Source: Bacteroidota bacterium
GTDB lineage: Bacteria; Bacteroidota; Bacteroidia; Chitinophagales; Chitinophagaceae
Direction of reading: 5' to 3'
NCBI GenBank assembly: GCA_023424015.1
Contig: JAFAEM010000008.1
Coordinates: 24,065 to 88,064 of the forward strand
Length of the DNA stretch: 64,000 bases
Shown here: positions 51,909 through 59,573 of the stretch, piece after piece
How the letters are laid out: every line of letters starts with the position of its first letter
Position numbering within the stretch: position 1 is the first letter of the stretch
Made by a program: the position numbers and the translations under genes
The notes under the pieces: generated by a model
Databases searched by the model: none
What the model was told of the DNA's origin: nothing
Seen by the model: the letters and a program-made list of their open reading frames with translations, nothing else

Positions 51909-53816
51909 TCATTTCCCTGCCACTTCTTCTACCGATTCCCTTTTCATTCCCTTTGCCAGCATGCCGGCACTCTCCGCCAGCCGAATAAATTCCGCGCGAT
52001 AGCCTTCTTCATCCTCCCCCTTCGCTATTCTTGCCATTCGCACCACATTTTCATAAGACGCATTTGCTTTGAACGCTGATTTGCGTAACAGCATCCCAAA
52101 CTCGGCAACCGATGCAGCAAACCGGAAATTATCCGAAGTCTTCGCGATGGGCACCTGTTCATCTTTTACCGCACGCTCGATCAGCCTGCTTACATCACCA
52201 TCCGGCGCTTTATACCTGAACTTTACGGTTAGTATTTCACCGTCATGTGATGATTTGCTTAGTGGTGATGATTCCTTCTGATATTTCAACTGATCAACTC
52301 CTTTCAGGAATTCTGATTTTACACCCACGGGTATCACTTCGTACAAGGCCGTCACCGTATGACCACTTCCCAGTTCACCGGCATCTTTCTTATCATCATT
52401 AAAATCCTCTTTCGCCAACATCCTGTTCTCATACCCTATCAGGCGATAACCCTGCACCTTCGCCGGGTTAAATTCAATCTGCAGCTTAACATCCTTGGCA
52501 ATGGTGAACAGAGTGCCGCCAAACTCATTCACCAAAACCTTTTTCGCTTCGCTGATCCCGTCAATGTAAGCATGGTTGCCATTCCCTTTATCCGCCAGCT
52601 TCTGCATTTTATTGTCTTTGTAATTGCCCATGCCATACCCCAGCACCGTTAGGAATACACCCGATTTTCTTTCCTGCTCGATGAGCCGCTCCATCGCATC
52701 ATCACTGCTTTCTCCCACGTTGAAATCGCCATCTGTACAAAGGATCACGCGGTTGTTGCCACCTCTTACAAAATTCTCCCTGGCTGTTTTGTACGCGAGT
52801 TTAATACCCGCACCGCCAGCAGTGGACCCGCCAGCATCCAGGTTATCGATCGCATCTTTGATCCTGGTCTTTTCCGCTCCACTCGTGGGTTTCAATACCA
52901 ACCCTGCCGCACCTGCGTATACAACGATTGCTACATTATCCTCCTCACGCAACTGGTCGACCAGCATTTTCATTGACGATTTTACCAAAGACAGTTTATT
53001 AGGCGCATCCATAGAACCAGACACGTCGATCAGGAAAACAAGATTGGATGCTGGCAAATTCTCCGTTGGGATCTTTTTTCCCTGCATCCCGATCAATACC
53101 AGTTTATGATCCTTATTCCATGGCGCATCAGAAATTTCTGTCATAATAGAAAACGGATCATTATTACGGGGCTGCGGGTACTCATAATGAAAATAATTGA
53201 TCATCTCCTCGATCCGCACGGCGCCCTCCGGCGGCAGCTGACCCTGGTTTAAAAACCGGCGCACATTGCTATACGATGCTGCATCTACATCAATAGAAAA
53301 CGTTGACAGTGGATTGTCCTTTACTTTCAAAAATTTGTTTTCACTGATATGGTCATAGTCTTCCGTATTAAATTCTTCATACTTCTGTTCACGTTGATAA
53401 AAATATCCGTGGCTGTCCTGTAACTGTTTGCCAGGCGCCCGGCTCACCAGCGGGCTTCCGGTAGTACTCATCTTTCTTTTGATTCCATAGCTGGTTACGA
53501 CCACTTCACTAAGTTCATGTGTCGAGGCAACCATAACGACATCAATTACTTTTCTTCCCTTGATTTTTATTGTCTGTGTAGTATACCCCACTGCAGAAAA
53601 AACCAGTGTAGCGTCCTTATCGCTGACAGTTATCCTATAGCTGCCATCAGCGGCCGATAGCACGGCAACCTTTGTTCCCTTTAAAACAACGTTTACCGAT
53701 GAAATTGCAAAACCATCATCGCCGGTGATGGTGCCGGTCACGGTATGGGGTGTTACCGGGCGGAAGGCCAGGAGTGCCAGGACCACCGGGAGCATCAAAA
53801 AAAGTATTCGTTTCAT
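51909..53816 (-). CDS. VWA-domain protein with carboxypeptidase-regulatory N-terminus
   Basis: A 635-residue exported protein. After a signal peptide (MKRILFLMLPVVLALLAF), residues 25-100 are a carboxypeptidase-regulatory-like domain (HTVTGTITGDDGFAISSVNV), followed by SEVVVTSYGIKRKMSTTGS, which looks like the N-terminal end of SusC/TonB receptors. Then comes a YfbK-type von Willebrand factor block: a leader (NPLSTFSIDVDAASYSNVRR) and the VWA domain with the metal site DVSGSMD at 264-270. It ends in a DUF3520-like region. VWA domains bind partners through a metal ion. It is divergent from a sigma factor gene and its membrane partner, so the three likely form one regulated unit. The substrate or partner is unknown. 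Confidence 0.9.
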   Translation of the reverse strand: MKRILFLMLPVVLALLAFRPVTPHTVTGTITGDDGFAISSVNVVLKGTKVAVLSAADGSYRITVSDKDATLVFSAVGYTTQTIKIKGRKVIDVVMVASTHELSEVVVTSYGIKRKMSTTGSPLVSRAPGKQLQDSHGYFYQREQKYEEFNTEDYDHISENKFLKVKDNPLSTFSIDVDAASYSNVRRFLNQGQLPPEGAVRIEEMINYFHYEYPQPRNNDPFSIMTEISDAPWNKDHKLVLIGMQGKKIPTENLPASNLVFLIDVSGSMDAPNKLSLVKSSMKMLVDQLREEDNVAIVVYAGAAGLVLKPTSGAEKTRIKDAIDNLDAGGSTAGGAGIKLAYKTARENFVRGGNNRVILCTDGDFNVGESSDDAMERLIEQERKSGVFLTVLGYGMGNYKDNKMQKLADKGNGNHAYIDGISEAKKVLVNEFGGTLFTIAKDVKLQIEFNPAKVQGYRLIGYENRMLAKEDFNDDKKDAGELGSGHTVTALYEVIPVGVKSEFLKGVDQLKYQKESSPLSKSSHDGEILTVKFRYKAPDGDVSRLIERAVKDEQVPIAKTSDNFRFAASVAEFGMLLRKSAFKANASYENVVRMARIAKGEDEEGYRAEFIRLAESAGMLAKGMKRESVEEVAGK

Positions 53817-53897
53817 AAAATTATTTTTTAACCTGATGCAGGCATTTTAGCAAATACATAAACCGGTTTGATTTTTTTATTATTTAATTTTAGCGCA

Positions 53898-54464
53898 TTG
53901 TCTTTTCTGAAAAACATATCGGGGAACTCGGTTACCGACAACGAACTGGTGACACTGTATAAAAAAGACGGTGACCTGTCGGTATTGGGCGACTTGTATC
54001 AACGATACATGGACCTGGTATATGGGGTTTGCCTGAAATACTTAAAAGAACCGGAATCAGCCAAAGACGCCGTGATGCAAATATTTGAAGAGCTGGTATT
54101 AAAATTGAAAAAACATGAGGTGGAGAATTTTCGCGGGTGGCTGCACCAACTGGCTAAGAATCACTGCCTGATGCAACTCCGCACGCCCCGGAACCTGAAA
54201 ACCGTGGAATTCAGGACAGATCTTGTGCAATCGGAAGAAAACCTGCATCTTAATGGCGAGTTGGAAAAAGAAGAAAATTTCAGGCGACTGGAGTTATGCA
54301 TCGGCGAACTGACCAGCGACCAGCAAACAGCGATCAGGCTTTTTTACCTGGAACAAAAATGTTATAATGAAATTGTGGAAATTACAGGACAGGAATGGAA
54401 CCAGGTAAGGAGCTTTATTCAAAACGGGAGGAGGAACCTGAAGAATTGTATGGAACGCAGGTAA
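53898..54464 (+). CDS. Sigma-70 family (ECF-like) sigma factor
   Basis: A sigma factor of about 188 residues. Region 2 reads LYQRYMDLVYGVCLKYLKEP through AVMQIFEELVLKLKKHEVEN (DNA melting and core binding), and region 4 reads LTSDQQTAIRLFYLEQKCYN through QEWNQVRSFIQNGRRNLKNC (-35 recognition). There is no region 3, as expected for the ECF class. No ATG lies before region 2; TTG at 53898 (MSFLKNISGNSVTDNELV) fits family starts better than the TTG at 53868. It diverges from the VWA gene with about 80 bases between. The next gene, 61 bases downstream, encodes a membrane protein that may act as its anti-sigma or sensor. Confidence 0.9.
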   Translation: MSFLKNISGNSVTDNELVTLYKKDGDLSVLGDLYQRYMDLVYGVCLKYLKEPESAKDAVMQIFEELVLKLKKHEVENFRGWLHQLAKNHCLMQLRTPRNLKTVEFRTDLVQSEENLHLNGELEKEENFRRLELCIGELTSDQQTAIRLFYLEQKCYNEIVEITGQEWNQVRSFIQNGRRNLKNCMERR

Positions 54465-54476
54465 GCCGGGATTGGG

Positions 54477-54494
54477 ACCCGATAGCTTTCGGGT
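54477..54494. repeat. CCCGATAGCT-type hairpin between sigma factor and membrane partner
   Basis: ACCCGA and TCGGGT pair around TAGCTT. Nearly the same hairpin (TCTCGATAGCTATCGGGA) occurs at 57332-57349. It may soften read-through between the two genes. Confidence 0.5.
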
Positions 54495-54525
54495 TAGGAA
54501 TTTTTGGAGAAAAATTTAAAACGAA

Positions 54526-55899
54526 TTGTCAAAAAGTAAGAACGATATTATTTATTTTGCCGCGGATATTGAGCGATATCACAAAGGCCTGATGAGCCCC
54601 GGTGATATGCATGCCCTTGAAAAAGCGGCGCTGGAAGATCCTTTCCTGGCAGATGCGCTGGAGGGCTTTGGCAATACAAACTCAGCGAGCGCCGATATGT
54701 CGGATCTGGTAGATCGTTTGAACCAACGTACAAAAGAAGAACAGGCGAAACTGATCCCACTCACCCGTCCCCGTACATCGTTCTCATGGTGGAAGGTAGC
54801 TGCCATGGTAATACTGATCGCGGGAGCCGGCATGCTGGTTTACCAGTTTGGATTTAATAAGCAAAACCAGGAGATCGCACAAGCTACAGATAGATCAAAG
54901 GCTGCACCTCCTATCAGTGATTCTGATGCAGCGCGCACGCCAGCCCCTGAACAACAGGGGTTACAACAACAGGAATCCAAATCGGAATCGCCTGAGCAGA
55001 AAGAAATTTCAGCGAATAAACCCGCCGAAAAAATAAAGACTAAACAAGCTAAGGAGGCTCCCTCCGCAAAACCAGGGGCCGTTTCAGAAAAGTCCGCGGA
55101 ACCGGTATCGGATGCAGTGGTGACTTACCGGTTTGAAGAGGAACTGGCAAAAAACGAAGAAGCCGTTTCGCATGATACTGCAAATATTACTGCCGTCGCC
55201 AGGAGACAGCAGCAAATGGAATCAAAACAGCGCGGCATCGTTCGTGCGCAGGCTCCTAAATCATCAACGACACCTGGCATCGAATCGCGCCTGAAAAAAG
55301 CGGAAGTCAGCCCAAATATCTTCCGGGGTCGGGTAACCGATGCGGAAAACAATGCCCTGCCATTTTCAAATATTACCAATACCAGCGACAATGTTGGCAC
55401 CTATGCTGATGCTAATGGCTTTTTCAATCTCACATCACCCGATTCAGTTTTAAACGTCAAAGTGAGTTCGATCGGTTTTGAACCAAGTATTGTACAATTG
55501 CAAAATGATGTCCCGGCCAATATCGTTAAACTGGAAGAAGATAGAAAAAGTCTTGCCGAAGTCGTCATCAGTAATAAACAAACCAATAGTCGTCGTGCAG
55601 TCAACAACAATATGGTCGAGTTGGATGCAGAACCCGCAGACGGCTGGTCGAATTACGATCTTTACCTGGTCAACAACCTAAAAGAACCTGATGAACTGGT
55701 AGAAAAGAAAAAAGAAGCTTTACACGGGGCAGTTGAGCTCTCGTTTGAAGTCAGCCCGAGCGGTGAACCCGTCAATATCACCATTAAAAAGTCTCTTTGT
55801 CCGGCCTGTGATCGGGAAGCTATCCGACTTTTAAGAGAAGGTCCTAAATGGAAACGCAAAGCCCGGAAAGGAAAAACCAGTGTGACGATTAATTTTTAA
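54526..55899 (+). CDS. Membrane-anchored partner of the sigma factor, carboxypeptidase-regulatory and TonB-C-like
   Basis: A 457-residue protein starting at TTG (54526, MSKSKNDIIYFAADIERYHKG); no nearby ATG fits. Residues 1-85 are cytoplasmic and look like an anti-sigma-type helical region (GDMHALEKAALEDPFLADALEG). One transmembrane helix follows (WWKVAAMVILIAGAGMLVYQ, about 89-108). Then there is a low-complexity linker rich in Gln, Glu, Lys, Pro and Ala (110-200), and a carboxypeptidase-regulatory domain (FRGRVTDAENNALPFSNITN). The C-terminal domain is TonB-like (GAVELSFEVSPSGEPVNITI, CPACDREAIRLLREGPKW). The layout suggests signal passage from the periplasm to the sigma factor. The match to a known anti-sigma family is weak. 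Confidence 0.8.
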   Translation: MSKSKNDIIYFAADIERYHKGLMSPGDMHALEKAALEDPFLADALEGFGNTNSASADMSDLVDRLNQRTKEEQAKLIPLTRPRTSFSWWKVAAMVILIAGAGMLVYQFGFNKQNQEIAQATDRSKAAPPISDSDAARTPAPEQQGLQQQESKSESPEQKEISANKPAEKIKTKQAKEAPSAKPGAVSEKSAEPVSDAVVTYRFEEELAKNEEAVSHDTANITAVARRQQQMESKQRGIVRAQAPKSSTTPGIESRLKKAEVSPNIFRGRVTDAENNALPFSNITNTSDNVGTYADANGFFNLTSPDSVLNVKVSSIGFEPSIVQLQNDVPANIVKLEEDRKSLAEVVISNKQTNSRRAVNNNMVELDAEPADGWSNYDLYLVNNLKEPDELVEKKKEALHGAVELSFEVSPSGEPVNITIKKSLCPACDREAIRLLREGPKWKRKARKGKTSVTINF

Positions 55900-55900
55900 T

Positions 55901-56166
55901 ACCCGGATCGAAAGGGCGCAATTCAAATTTTCGCTTTAACCGATGAAAAGATCTTTAATCGGCTGGAATGAAAACCTTATTACCTTAGTAACCTAAAAGT
56001 ACAACAGGAAATAACCTTATTCCCTTATTTTTCAGCGGGATAAGGGAATAAGGTTGGGTATTGTTGAGAATGGCTTTCTACTAACGTAATAAGGTTAAAC
56101 AGAGGTTCTTATTGGTTAATGGGATAAACTGATCAAGCGAAAATTTGAAATCCACCCGGATCGAAA
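55901..56166. repeat. Nested palindromic element with 13-bp direct repeats at both ends
   Basis: ACCCGGATCGAAA occurs at 55901-55913 and 56154-56166. Between them, three inverted repeats are nested. The outer is CAAATTTTCGCTT (55924-55936) with its complement at 56135-56147. The middle is AACCTTATTAC (55973-55983) with 56086-56096. The inner is AACCTTATTCCCTTAT (56013-56028) with 56040-56055. All arms are perfect. A small side hairpin (CCGAT...ATCGG) lies at 55940-55962. No protein is encoded. Confidence 0.85.
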
Positions 56167-56196
56167 TTCTACCTATCTTCTTAAACTGCCATCCCT

Positions 56197-56204
56197 TACC
56201 TTTG
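56197..56204 (+). promoter_or_regulatory. -7 promoter element of the DUF2911 gene
   Basis: TACCTTTG is an exact TAnnTTTG match. Its start site would fall about 56210, leaving almost no leader before the ATG at 56216, so the ATG at 56225 is the likelier start. Confidence 0.65.
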
Positions 56205-56224
56205 GCCTTCAAAAAATGTTTGCT

Positions 56225-57061
56225 ATGAAGAAACTCATTATTGCAGTTTTTATCGCTTCGGTGTGCCTGTCAGCCGATGCACAACTCAAGACTCCAGCCC
56301 CAAGTCCTGCACAGACCGTAAAGCAGGAATTCGGCCTCTCCACCGTTGAGCTGTCTTACTCACGTCCCGCGGTGAAAGGAAGAAAAATATTCGGTGACCT
56401 TGTACCCTACGATGCTGTATGGCGCACCGGTGCCAATTCCGCCACTACACTCACATTTGGTGATGATGTAACGATCGGTGGCACAAAGGTTCCTGCCGGT
56501 AAATATGGTTTACTTACTATTCCCGGTAAGAAATCCTGGACCATCATCATTTCCAAACAAACCGATGTAACCAGCCCTGCAGCATACAAACAGGATATGG
56601 ACCTGGTAAGACTGACCGCAAATGTGGCAAAAGTTAAATCAGCGGTGGAATCATTTACTATCGATTTTGCGAACATTACACCCACTTCATGCGATCTGAA
56701 GATCTCATGGGATAAGTCGCAAGTACAATTCCCGATCACTACTGAAATAGACAGTAAGATCATGGCCAATATCGAAAAAGCCATGAAGGCTGAAAAGCCG
56801 CCCTATTTCCAGGCTGCAATGTACTATATGGAAACTGGTAAAGACCTGAACCAGGCACTGGAATGGTTCAATAAAGCCGTGGAAGCACAACCAAATGCTT
56901 TCTGGGTACAGCACCAGTGGGCTAATTGCCTGGCTAAACTCGGAAAGACGAACGAAGCCAAGGCTGCCGCAACAAAATCGAGGGAACTGGCCGCGGCTGC
57001 TAATAACAATGATTACGTTACGTTGAATGATAAACTGTTGAAAGAGCTTGCTAAGAAATAG
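56225..57061 (+). CDS. DUF2911 domain protein with TPR-like C-terminus
   Basis: A 278-residue exported protein (MKKLIIAVFIASVCLSADAQ; an ATG three codons earlier is also in frame). Residues about 20-165 are DUF2911: QEFGLSTVELSYSRPAVKGR, LVPYDAVWRTGANSATTLTF, VPAGKYGLLTIPGKKSWTII. The last 90 residues look like a tetratricopeptide pair (YFQAAMYYMETGKDLNQALE, WFNKAVEAQPNAFWVQHQWA). The family is common in Bacteroidota and has no proven role; it is probably periplasmic. It has its own promoter element. Downstream is an array of terminator-like hairpins. Confidence 0.88.
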   Translation: MKKLIIAVFIASVCLSADAQLKTPAPSPAQTVKQEFGLSTVELSYSRPAVKGRKIFGDLVPYDAVWRTGANSATTLTFGDDVTIGGTKVPAGKYGLLTIPGKKSWTIIISKQTDVTSPAAYKQDMDLVRLTANVAKVKSAVESFTIDFANITPTSCDLKISWDKSQVQFPITTEIDSKIMANIEKAMKAEKPPYFQAAMYYMETGKDLNQALEWFNKAVEAQPNAFWVQHQWANCLAKLGKTNEAKAAATKSRELAAAANNNDYVTLNDKLLKELAKK

Positions 57062-57076
57062 TTAGAAGATTTATTT

Positions 57077-57421
57077 CGGCCGGGGAGACGGTAAGGCGGG
57101 AAGATTAAAAATTCTTATACCGTTACGTCTTCCCGATTTTTTTTGATATACTTTATTGGGGCCGGGAAGAAGGGACGGCGGGAAGAGATTTAAATTCTTA
57201 TACCGTCACGTCTTCACGTTTTTTTTGATATACTTTATTGGGGCCGGGAAGAAGGGAAGGCGGGAAGAGATTTAAATTCTTATACCGTCACGTCTTCCCG
57301 GTTTTTTTTGATATACTTTATTGGGGCCGGGTCTCGATAGCTATCGGGATGGGAAGGCGGTAAATGTTTAAACAGAAGATCGTTCACCTTCACTTCTTCC
57401 CTCCTTACCGTCTTACCGGCC
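57077..57421. repeat. Three-copy 82-83 bp array of terminator-like hairpins
   Basis: A unit of 82-83 bases is repeated three times (GATATACTTTATTGGGGCCG begins at 57145, 57227 and 57310) with a fourth partial copy. Each unit has a stem of GCGGGAAGA with TCTTCCCG or a variant around about 25 bases, then eight T. A last inverted copy (CCTTACCGTC, about 57403-57412) touches the stop codon of the symporter gene. A CGATAGCTATCG hairpin sits at 57332-57349. The array lies between converging genes. Confidence 0.8.
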
Positions 57422-59166
57422 TATGCTTGTCCAGAAGTATTGCTTTCTTTCCTAACAAAAACGAATTGCAACAACAGGCTAAATAATAATACACCGAATG
57501 CTCCGATGGGATTTAGCCAAAGGAAACCCATTTTGAACACACCGGTTCGGGTCAGAATAAACACGGTGAGTACAAGGATCTCAGCCAATACAGCCGCCCA
57601 AAACACAACATGCCCGCTTCGGATATTCTTCAGGAAAAATGCGACAAGGAATACACCCAGGATCACTCCATAAAACAGGGAACCGAGCACATTCACCGCT
57701 TCGATCAGGCTATTACCAATATTGTAAGTAAACATCGCCACCACGATACAGAATATACCCCATCCCAGCGTGTACCATTTCGACCATTTGTATTCCTGTT
57801 CACCACTCTGCGGCTTTTTACTAAATCGCTTATGAAAGTCAACCACGGTACTTGAAGCCAGGGAATTGATCGCTGCGGCAATGCTGCCCCATGACGCCAG
57901 GAAAATGATCGCGATCAGCAGCCCTACCAGTCCCACCGGCAGATGGTCTACTACAAACCTTAAAAAAATATAGTTGGTATCATTGTTATCGCCCTTTACT
58001 TCTTTTGTTTTGATCCATTCTTTCACTTTTGAACGCAGACTGTCGGAACTTGATTGTAGCGATCGCAGCTCTTCCATTTTTTGCTCTTGCAATGCCTCAT
58101 CTTTTGCATCCGCAGCCGCGGAGAAAGCAATAACAGTATTCTCCTTTTGCTGAGCGAGTGATTCATATTGCTGTTGTACCACCGCGAAAGAATCTTTATA
58201 AACCGAGTTTTCCAGTTTGCGGACCTGTACGTCGTTGAAAAAGATCGGCGCTTTGTTGAACAGGTAGAATGTGAACACCAGTGCCCCGATCAGCAGTATC
58301 AGGAATTGCATCGGCACTTTTACCAGGCCATTCATCAAAAGGCCGACACGACTTTCAGTCAGTGATTTTGCGGTCAGATAACGTCCCACCTGCGACTGAT
58401 CGGCTCCAAAATAAGACAGCCCAAGAAACAGCCCTCCAATGATCCCGCTAAGCAGGTTGTACTGGTCGCTCCAGTTGAACTTTCCATTTTCAAAACCCGT
58501 AGTAATCACATTGAGTTTTCCCATTTTACCACTAACGGTTAACGCATCGGCAAAACTCACATTTTCCGGCAGCATATTCACTACCATATAGCCGGCCAGG
58601 AACATACCTGTGAATATGATGGCCAATTGCAGTTGCTGGGTATAGGCCACCGCTTTAGCGCCACCCGTCATGGTATAAATGATCAGCAAACCACCCATCA
58701 GGATATTCGTGGTATATATATTCCAGCCCAGCAGCGAAGACAAAATAATGGAAGGAGCAAACACACTGATGCCCGTTGACAAACCACGCTGCAATAAAAA
58801 AAGAAAAGATGTCAGCGTCCTGGTTTTGCCATCGAACCGTGACTCCAGGAACTCATATGCCGTATATACTTTTAAGCGGTGAAATATGGGAACGAAAAAT
58901 ATGCAGATCACCACCATCGCCAGGGGCAACCCGAAATAATACTGCACAAAACGCATCCCATCAGTATAGGCCTGGCCCGGTGCTGACAGAAAAGTGATGG
59001 CACTGGCCTGTGTGCCCATGATGCTGAGTAATACCAGCCCCCAGGGTAAACTGCGGTTGGAAAGAAAATATCCATCAAGGTTGTGGGAAGTACGACTCCT
59101 GTACAAACCGTAGACAATGATGGCAAGCAATGTTAGTACAAGTACTATCCAGTCGATTTGATTCAT
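57421..59166 (-). CDS. Sodium:solute symporter with cytoplasmic or periplasmic coiled-coil insert
   Basis: A 581-residue SSS-family transporter with about 13 to 14 helices. Family blocks are DGYFLSNRSLPWGLVLLSIM, GTQASAITFLSAPGQAY, TMTGGAKAVAYTQQLQLA and SYFGADQSQVGRYLTAKSL. Between helices near residues 315 and 405 there is a hydrophilic insert of about 85 residues, helical and rich in Gln, Glu and Lys (VVQQQYESLAQQKENTVIAF, KMEELRSLQSSSDSLRSKV), which most SSS proteins lack. It uses the Na+ gradient to bring in a solute, perhaps a sugar, acid or amino-acid derivative. It is last of an operon of a PIG-L deacetylase and two tiny membrane proteins. Confidence 0.92.
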   Translation of the reverse strand: MNQIDWIVLVLTLLAIIVYGLYRSRTSHNLDGYFLSNRSLPWGLVLLSIMGTQASAITFLSAPGQAYTDGMRFVQYYFGLPLAMVVICIFFVPIFHRLKVYTAYEFLESRFDGKTRTLTSFLFLLQRGLSTGISVFAPSIILSSLLGWNIYTTNILMGGLLIIYTMTGGAKAVAYTQQLQLAIIFTGMFLAGYMVVNMLPENVSFADALTVSGKMGKLNVITTGFENGKFNWSDQYNLLSGIIGGLFLGLSYFGADQSQVGRYLTAKSLTESRVGLLMNGLVKVPMQFLILLIGALVFTFYLFNKAPIFFNDVQVRKLENSVYKDSFAVVQQQYESLAQQKENTVIAFSAAADAKDEALQEQKMEELRSLQSSSDSLRSKVKEWIKTKEVKGDNNDTNYIFLRFVVDHLPVGLVGLLIAIIFLASWGSIAAAINSLASSTVVDFHKRFSKKPQSGEQEYKWSKWYTLGWGIFCIVVAMFTYNIGNSLIEAVNVLGSLFYGVILGVFLVAFFLKNIRSGHVVFWAAVLAEILVLTVFILTRTGVFKMGFLWLNPIGAFGVLLFSLLLQFVFVRKESNTSGQA

Positions 59167-59218
59167 GTTCCAAATCCGCCTGGCGGATTAATTAAAAATG
59201 ATCGGGACGCCTCGTTTC

Positions 59219-59344
59219 TTAACTAAATCGTTTTGTAAATAATGAAAACAAAATGATCAGTAATACCAGGAACAGGATGACAAATGCATACCAGGCATTC
59301 CAGGTCTTAAAGAATGGTATCTTATCGTTTTCTTTTTCGCTCAT
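59219..59344 (-). CDS. 41-residue single-helix membrane protein
   Basis: On the minus strand the ATG at 59344 opens MSEKENDKIPFFKTWNAWYA, then VILFLVLLIILFSLFTKRFS and a stop. It has a short charged N-terminus and one transmembrane helix. The ATG overlaps the TGA of the gene before it (ATGA), and the symporter ATG lies 52 bases after its stop, so it sits in an operon. Its position just ahead of a sodium symporter suggests a small accessory subunit, like the short partner proteins of some SSS transporters, but this is not proven. Confidence 0.7.
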   Translation of the reverse strand: MSEKENDKIPFFKTWNAWYAFVILFLVLLIILFSLFTKRFS

Positions 59345-59520
59345 CGTTTTTTATTGCCCCGTGTCCAGCCGAGGAACACGATCACAAAACCAATTACAAG
59401 CCCAAGCAGTATTCCAAACCTCACGTTTTTAATTAATTTTCCCAATATCAAACCCAGGATAATTGCAAAAATAAGTCCCAGTTCTGCCCTTCTTATACCT
59501 GTCTTTTTGGTTTCGCTCAT
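59341..59520 (-). CDS. 59-residue membrane protein with two helices
   Basis: The minus-strand ATG at 59520 opens MSETKKTGIRRAELGLIFAI, then ILGLILGKLIKNVRFGILLG and LVIGFVIVFLGWTRGNKKR, then TGA. Two glycine-rich hydrophobic segments with basic ends fit a hairpin in the membrane. The N-terminus MSE is like that of the next tiny gene, whose start it overlaps by four bases. It starts 53 bases after the PIG-L deacetylase stop. Probably co-transcribed with the symporter. Function unknown. Confidence 0.7.
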   Translation of the reverse strand: MSETKKTGIRRAELGLIFAIILGLILGKLIKNVRFGILLGLVIGFVIVFLGWTRGNKKR

Positions 59521-59573
59521 AATTTCAATACAATACTATAAACCCCAAATTCACTTTGTATGCTCCGGCTGGA

